Source: Candidatus Gracilibacteria bacterium CG2_30_37_12
GTDB lineage: Bacteria > Patescibacteriota > Gracilibacteria > BD1-5 > UBA2023
Reading direction: 5' to 3'
Assembly (NCBI GenBank): GCA_001873165.1
Contig: MNYO01000004.1
Span: 1-9,331, forward strand
DNA length: 9,331 bases
Part shown: in pieces, positions 7,523 to 9,331 of the stretch
How the letters are laid out: the number at the start of each line of letters is the position of its first letter
Numbering within the stretch: position 1 is the stretch's first letter
Position numbers and translations under genes: made by a program
The notes under the pieces: generated by a model
What the model was told of the DNA's origin: nothing
The model's input: only the letters and a program-made list of their open reading frames with translations
Databases searched by the model: none

Positions 7523-7556
7523 AATAATATATCCCGCAATTGCGGGATATATTATT
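7523..7556. terminator. Perfect 34-bp palindrome, probable bidirectional terminator
   Basis: The segment is an uninterrupted palindrome centred between 7539 and 7540, with core CCCGCAATTGCGGG and AT-rich outer arms (AATAATATAT and its complement). It sits between TAA 7518-7520 of the + strand gene and TAG 7559-7561 of the - strand gene. The AT-rich outer stem ends in T-rich sequence in both directions, so it can end both transcripts. It lacks a true loop, so the hairpin would form by opening the central AATT. Confidence 0.65.
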
Positions 7557-7558
7557 GT

Positions 7559-8641
7559 CTATTTTCCTGATTTTGTTCTATTGCAATTTTTGCAAAGCAT
7601 TTGGCAATTTTCGGGAGTTGTTTTCCCGCCTGCATACCAAGGAGTGATATGATCTGCTTCCATTTCACCTATCTCGAAATATTTTTGACAATGAGTACAG
7701 ATTCCTTTCTGTCGCTCGTAAGTTTCTCGTTTCATCTTGTCCGTAAATGCACAGATACTGAGAGATTTTTCATTTCCTGTGAGGATATATTCATAGATTC
7801 ATGATTTTTTCGTTACATCTTCATCTTGCATAAGACGAGTAATCTCTGTTTCGAGTTTCCCTGAATCATAGTTTTGTTCTTTGAATTGATTATAGAGCAT
7901 TCACCAAGCTACTCCTTTCATCTCTTTTCGATAATTTGGGAAAGTGGCACGCGTCCAATTTATAACACTTTGAAAATAGAGCCAAAGTTCATTGGCATTG
8001 GGATTATGCTGATTCTTGGACATATATTCTTCTATTTTCTCATTATTTATCCAACTGATAGCCGTTTCGAGATAATCCTGCCGAATCGGCGAACCATTCA
8101 GATAATCACTTCCGAGTCCATACGCAGTACAACCTGTCCGACTAAAGTACCTTTTTGCATCGGTGAGCCAAGTTCCTGTATACATGGCATTTCGGAGTTC
8201 TTGGTCGGTGAGTTTCTCTCCTGCGATATTTATAGTTTTAAACCAATCAAGTTTTTCCTTGTCATTTCCCTCACAGAAGTACACCATGAGTTTATAATCG
8301 AGAATCTGTTCTCGTTCCGTATCTTCGAGGTTATGGAAATACTGAAAATCGAGTGAGAAATTGCCTGCGACATACTCACAGATACTAATCGTCCGTTGTT
8401 GTCCGTCGAGAACTTCATAGCTGTCATCGGCATTCTTCACCCAATACATCACATTGAGTGGAAAATCCTTGCGAACGGTCTCGATGACAGAGTTTCGTTG
8501 CTTGTCTCCATAGACGAATTCTCGCTGGTACTTCGGGCGGATATTAAGTCTACCACCATACCCGACAACGCCATCTTCTTGGTTATTAAGATAGTCAGCA
8601 ACTACTTCTCGGATGGTAACTTCTCGAAGTTCTATTTTCAT
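7559..8641 (-). CDS. DUF262 (GmrS/ParB-like) nuclease with C-terminal HNH domain (360 aa, two UGA-Gly)
   Basis: A probable DNA endonuclease of a defence system. The N-terminal part is a DUF262 domain: PKYQREFVYGD (36-46), then PLNVMYW and the signature DGQQRTISI (79-87), thought to bind or hydrolyse NTP in GmrS-type proteins. The C-terminal part is a Cys4 HNH nuclease: CTHC (Cys315, Cys318), EADHITPW (Asp330, His331), GGKTTPEN and LCKNCNRTK (Cys350, Cys353). The two halves join only if TGA is Gly at residues 247 (7901-7903) and 281 (7799-7801); otherwise the HNH half is lost. The fusion resembles single-chain type IV (modification-dependent) enzymes, but a restriction partner to the adjacent methyltransferase is equally possible. 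ATG 8639-8641 lies 17 nt after the methyltransferase stop, so the two are probably co-transcribed. No Shine-Dalgarno. Confidence 0.85.
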
Positions 8642-8658
8642 AAGAGGGAAATTAGGGA

Positions 8659-9331
8659 TTAGAGTTTTTTGTTACGGATAATGATTCTCATATATGGAAT
8701 AACTGCTTTATTATTTTTATCATAGTAACCAAGAATTTGATGATTTTCTGTTATTGATCAAGTTCCACCACTTTTATAATAATTATCAACAAACTTTTCG
8801 TCTAAACCAGTTGATGTTAATTCTCTATATAGATTACCTTGTCCTAATCCGACAATCTCAAATTGTTCAGGATTATAACTACCCAAAAATGTTATTGGAA
8901 CTCACATATATCCACTATAATCCATTGGAATATCTTTCACTTTATCTACATTAATAGCATCATAATTATCGTACTTTAGATATTCTTCTGGATTATATGT
9001 TTTATAGAGGATTAAATCCTCATGTCTTTTCTTATAGTCCAAATTTGTAAACCAATTTATTGCAGGAGTTTTAATATAGTTTCTTCAAAAATATCACTTT
9101 TGCTCACAAAATTTTACATTAGCTACAAGAGTATTTTCATAAGGGGACCTAAACACCAAACTTAGATTAAATCAATATCCGGACTAAATTTTATTTTCTT
9201 GAATAAGTGGAAATATCCTTGCGTGCTTTAAAGAATTTATAGTTCCCAATATTAAAAACTTTTTCTTATATTCCATAAGTTGAGCCATATATTCCCGAAA
9301 AAGAGAAAATGGCGGATTGGTGACGACAATA
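8659..9331 (-). pseudogene. EcoRI-type adenine DNA methyltransferase, 5' end outside window, in-frame TAG
   Basis: The frame enters from the window edge (first full codon 9328-9330) and ends at TAA 8659-8661, 223 codons. It begins VVTNPPFSLFREY, containing the NPPF catalytic motif of N6-adenine methyltransferases. The rest, WFTNLDYKKRHEDLILYK, YNPEEYLKYDNYDAINVDKV and MGVPITFLGSYNPEQFEIVG, matches the EcoRI methylase family (Pfam EcoRI_methylase). Five TGA codons (8758, 8902, 9085, 9094, 9172) read as Gly. A TAG at 9184-9186 lies between ENKI and SGYG, where as I recall relatives have Trp (NKIWLGY), so one G-to-A change of TGG explains it. The first Met after the TAG comes only at DIPMDY, so reinitiation would not restore the domain. 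It is probably inactive unless TAG is suppressed or the base is an error. It heads the unit with the DUF262-HNH gene. Confidence 0.75.

Noticed and set aside
8396..8954. + strand open frames opposite the nuclease and methyltransferase
   Set aside because: They overlap strongly supported - strand coding sequence and carry no motif.
312..9331. Selenocysteine, tryptophan recoding, frameshifts or widespread pseudogenes as the cause of the TGA interruptions
   Set aside because: The frame stays the same across every TGA, family positions I know are Gly, TGG still encodes Trp, and 16 sites in five genes are too many for selenocysteine.
1..9331. CRISPR array, tRNA genes or insertion sequences
   Set aside because: No regularly spaced repeats, cloverleaf-like segments, transposase motifs or terminal repeats were seen.

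Overview
This window is an AT-rich bacterial segment from an organism that reads UGA as glycine (translation table 25, known from the Candidate Phyla Radiation lineages Gracilibacteria/BD1-5 and Absconditabacteria/SR1). The best single proof is serine hydroxymethyltransferase: its frame is interrupted once, by a TGA at 5939-5941, exactly where the family has the invariant Gly of the THKTLRGPRG motif after the PLP lysine. I count 16 in-frame TGA codons in five genes. Several sit at invariant glycines, while TAA and TAG still end genes. Read with the standard code, mfd, glyA, the unknown gene, the nuclease and the methyltransferase all fall apart. The two lineages cannot be told apart from this window.

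Layout. 1-72 is the 3' end of an unidentified + strand gene. 73-311 is a convergent gap with a strongly structured element. 312-3687 (- strand) is a two-gene unit: trxA (thioredoxin) followed by mfd (transcription-repair coupling factor, 1000 aa, six UGA-Gly). 3688-3947 is a divergent gap with an 88-nt imperfect hairpin. 3948-6496 (+ strand) holds folD, a 79-aa membrane-anchored or secreted protein, and glyA. FolD and GlyA are consecutive enzymes of folate one-carbon metabolism: serine gives glycine plus methylene-THF, which gives formyl-THF. 6497-6764 holds the glyA terminator, a further inverted repeat and a good promoter. 6765-7520 is a 251-aa protein of unknown function. A perfect 34-bp palindrome fills the gap to the next, convergent gene.

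The last part (7559-9331, - strand) is a defence-type module. It consists of an EcoRI-like adenine DNA methyltransferase (5' end outside the window) followed 17 nt later by a DUF262-HNH nuclease. The methyltransferase frame carries a TAG after its NPPF catalytic region, where I recall relatives having Trp, so it looks broken or phase-off. It is also the gene richest in UGA-Gly (5 of 16 visible glycines).

No gene has a recognisable Shine-Dalgarno sequence, and two candidate -10 boxes lie almost on the start codon, so leaderless or SD-independent initiation is likely. No gene-free stretch exceeds 300 bases, and I saw no tRNA, rRNA, CRISPR array or insertion sequence.
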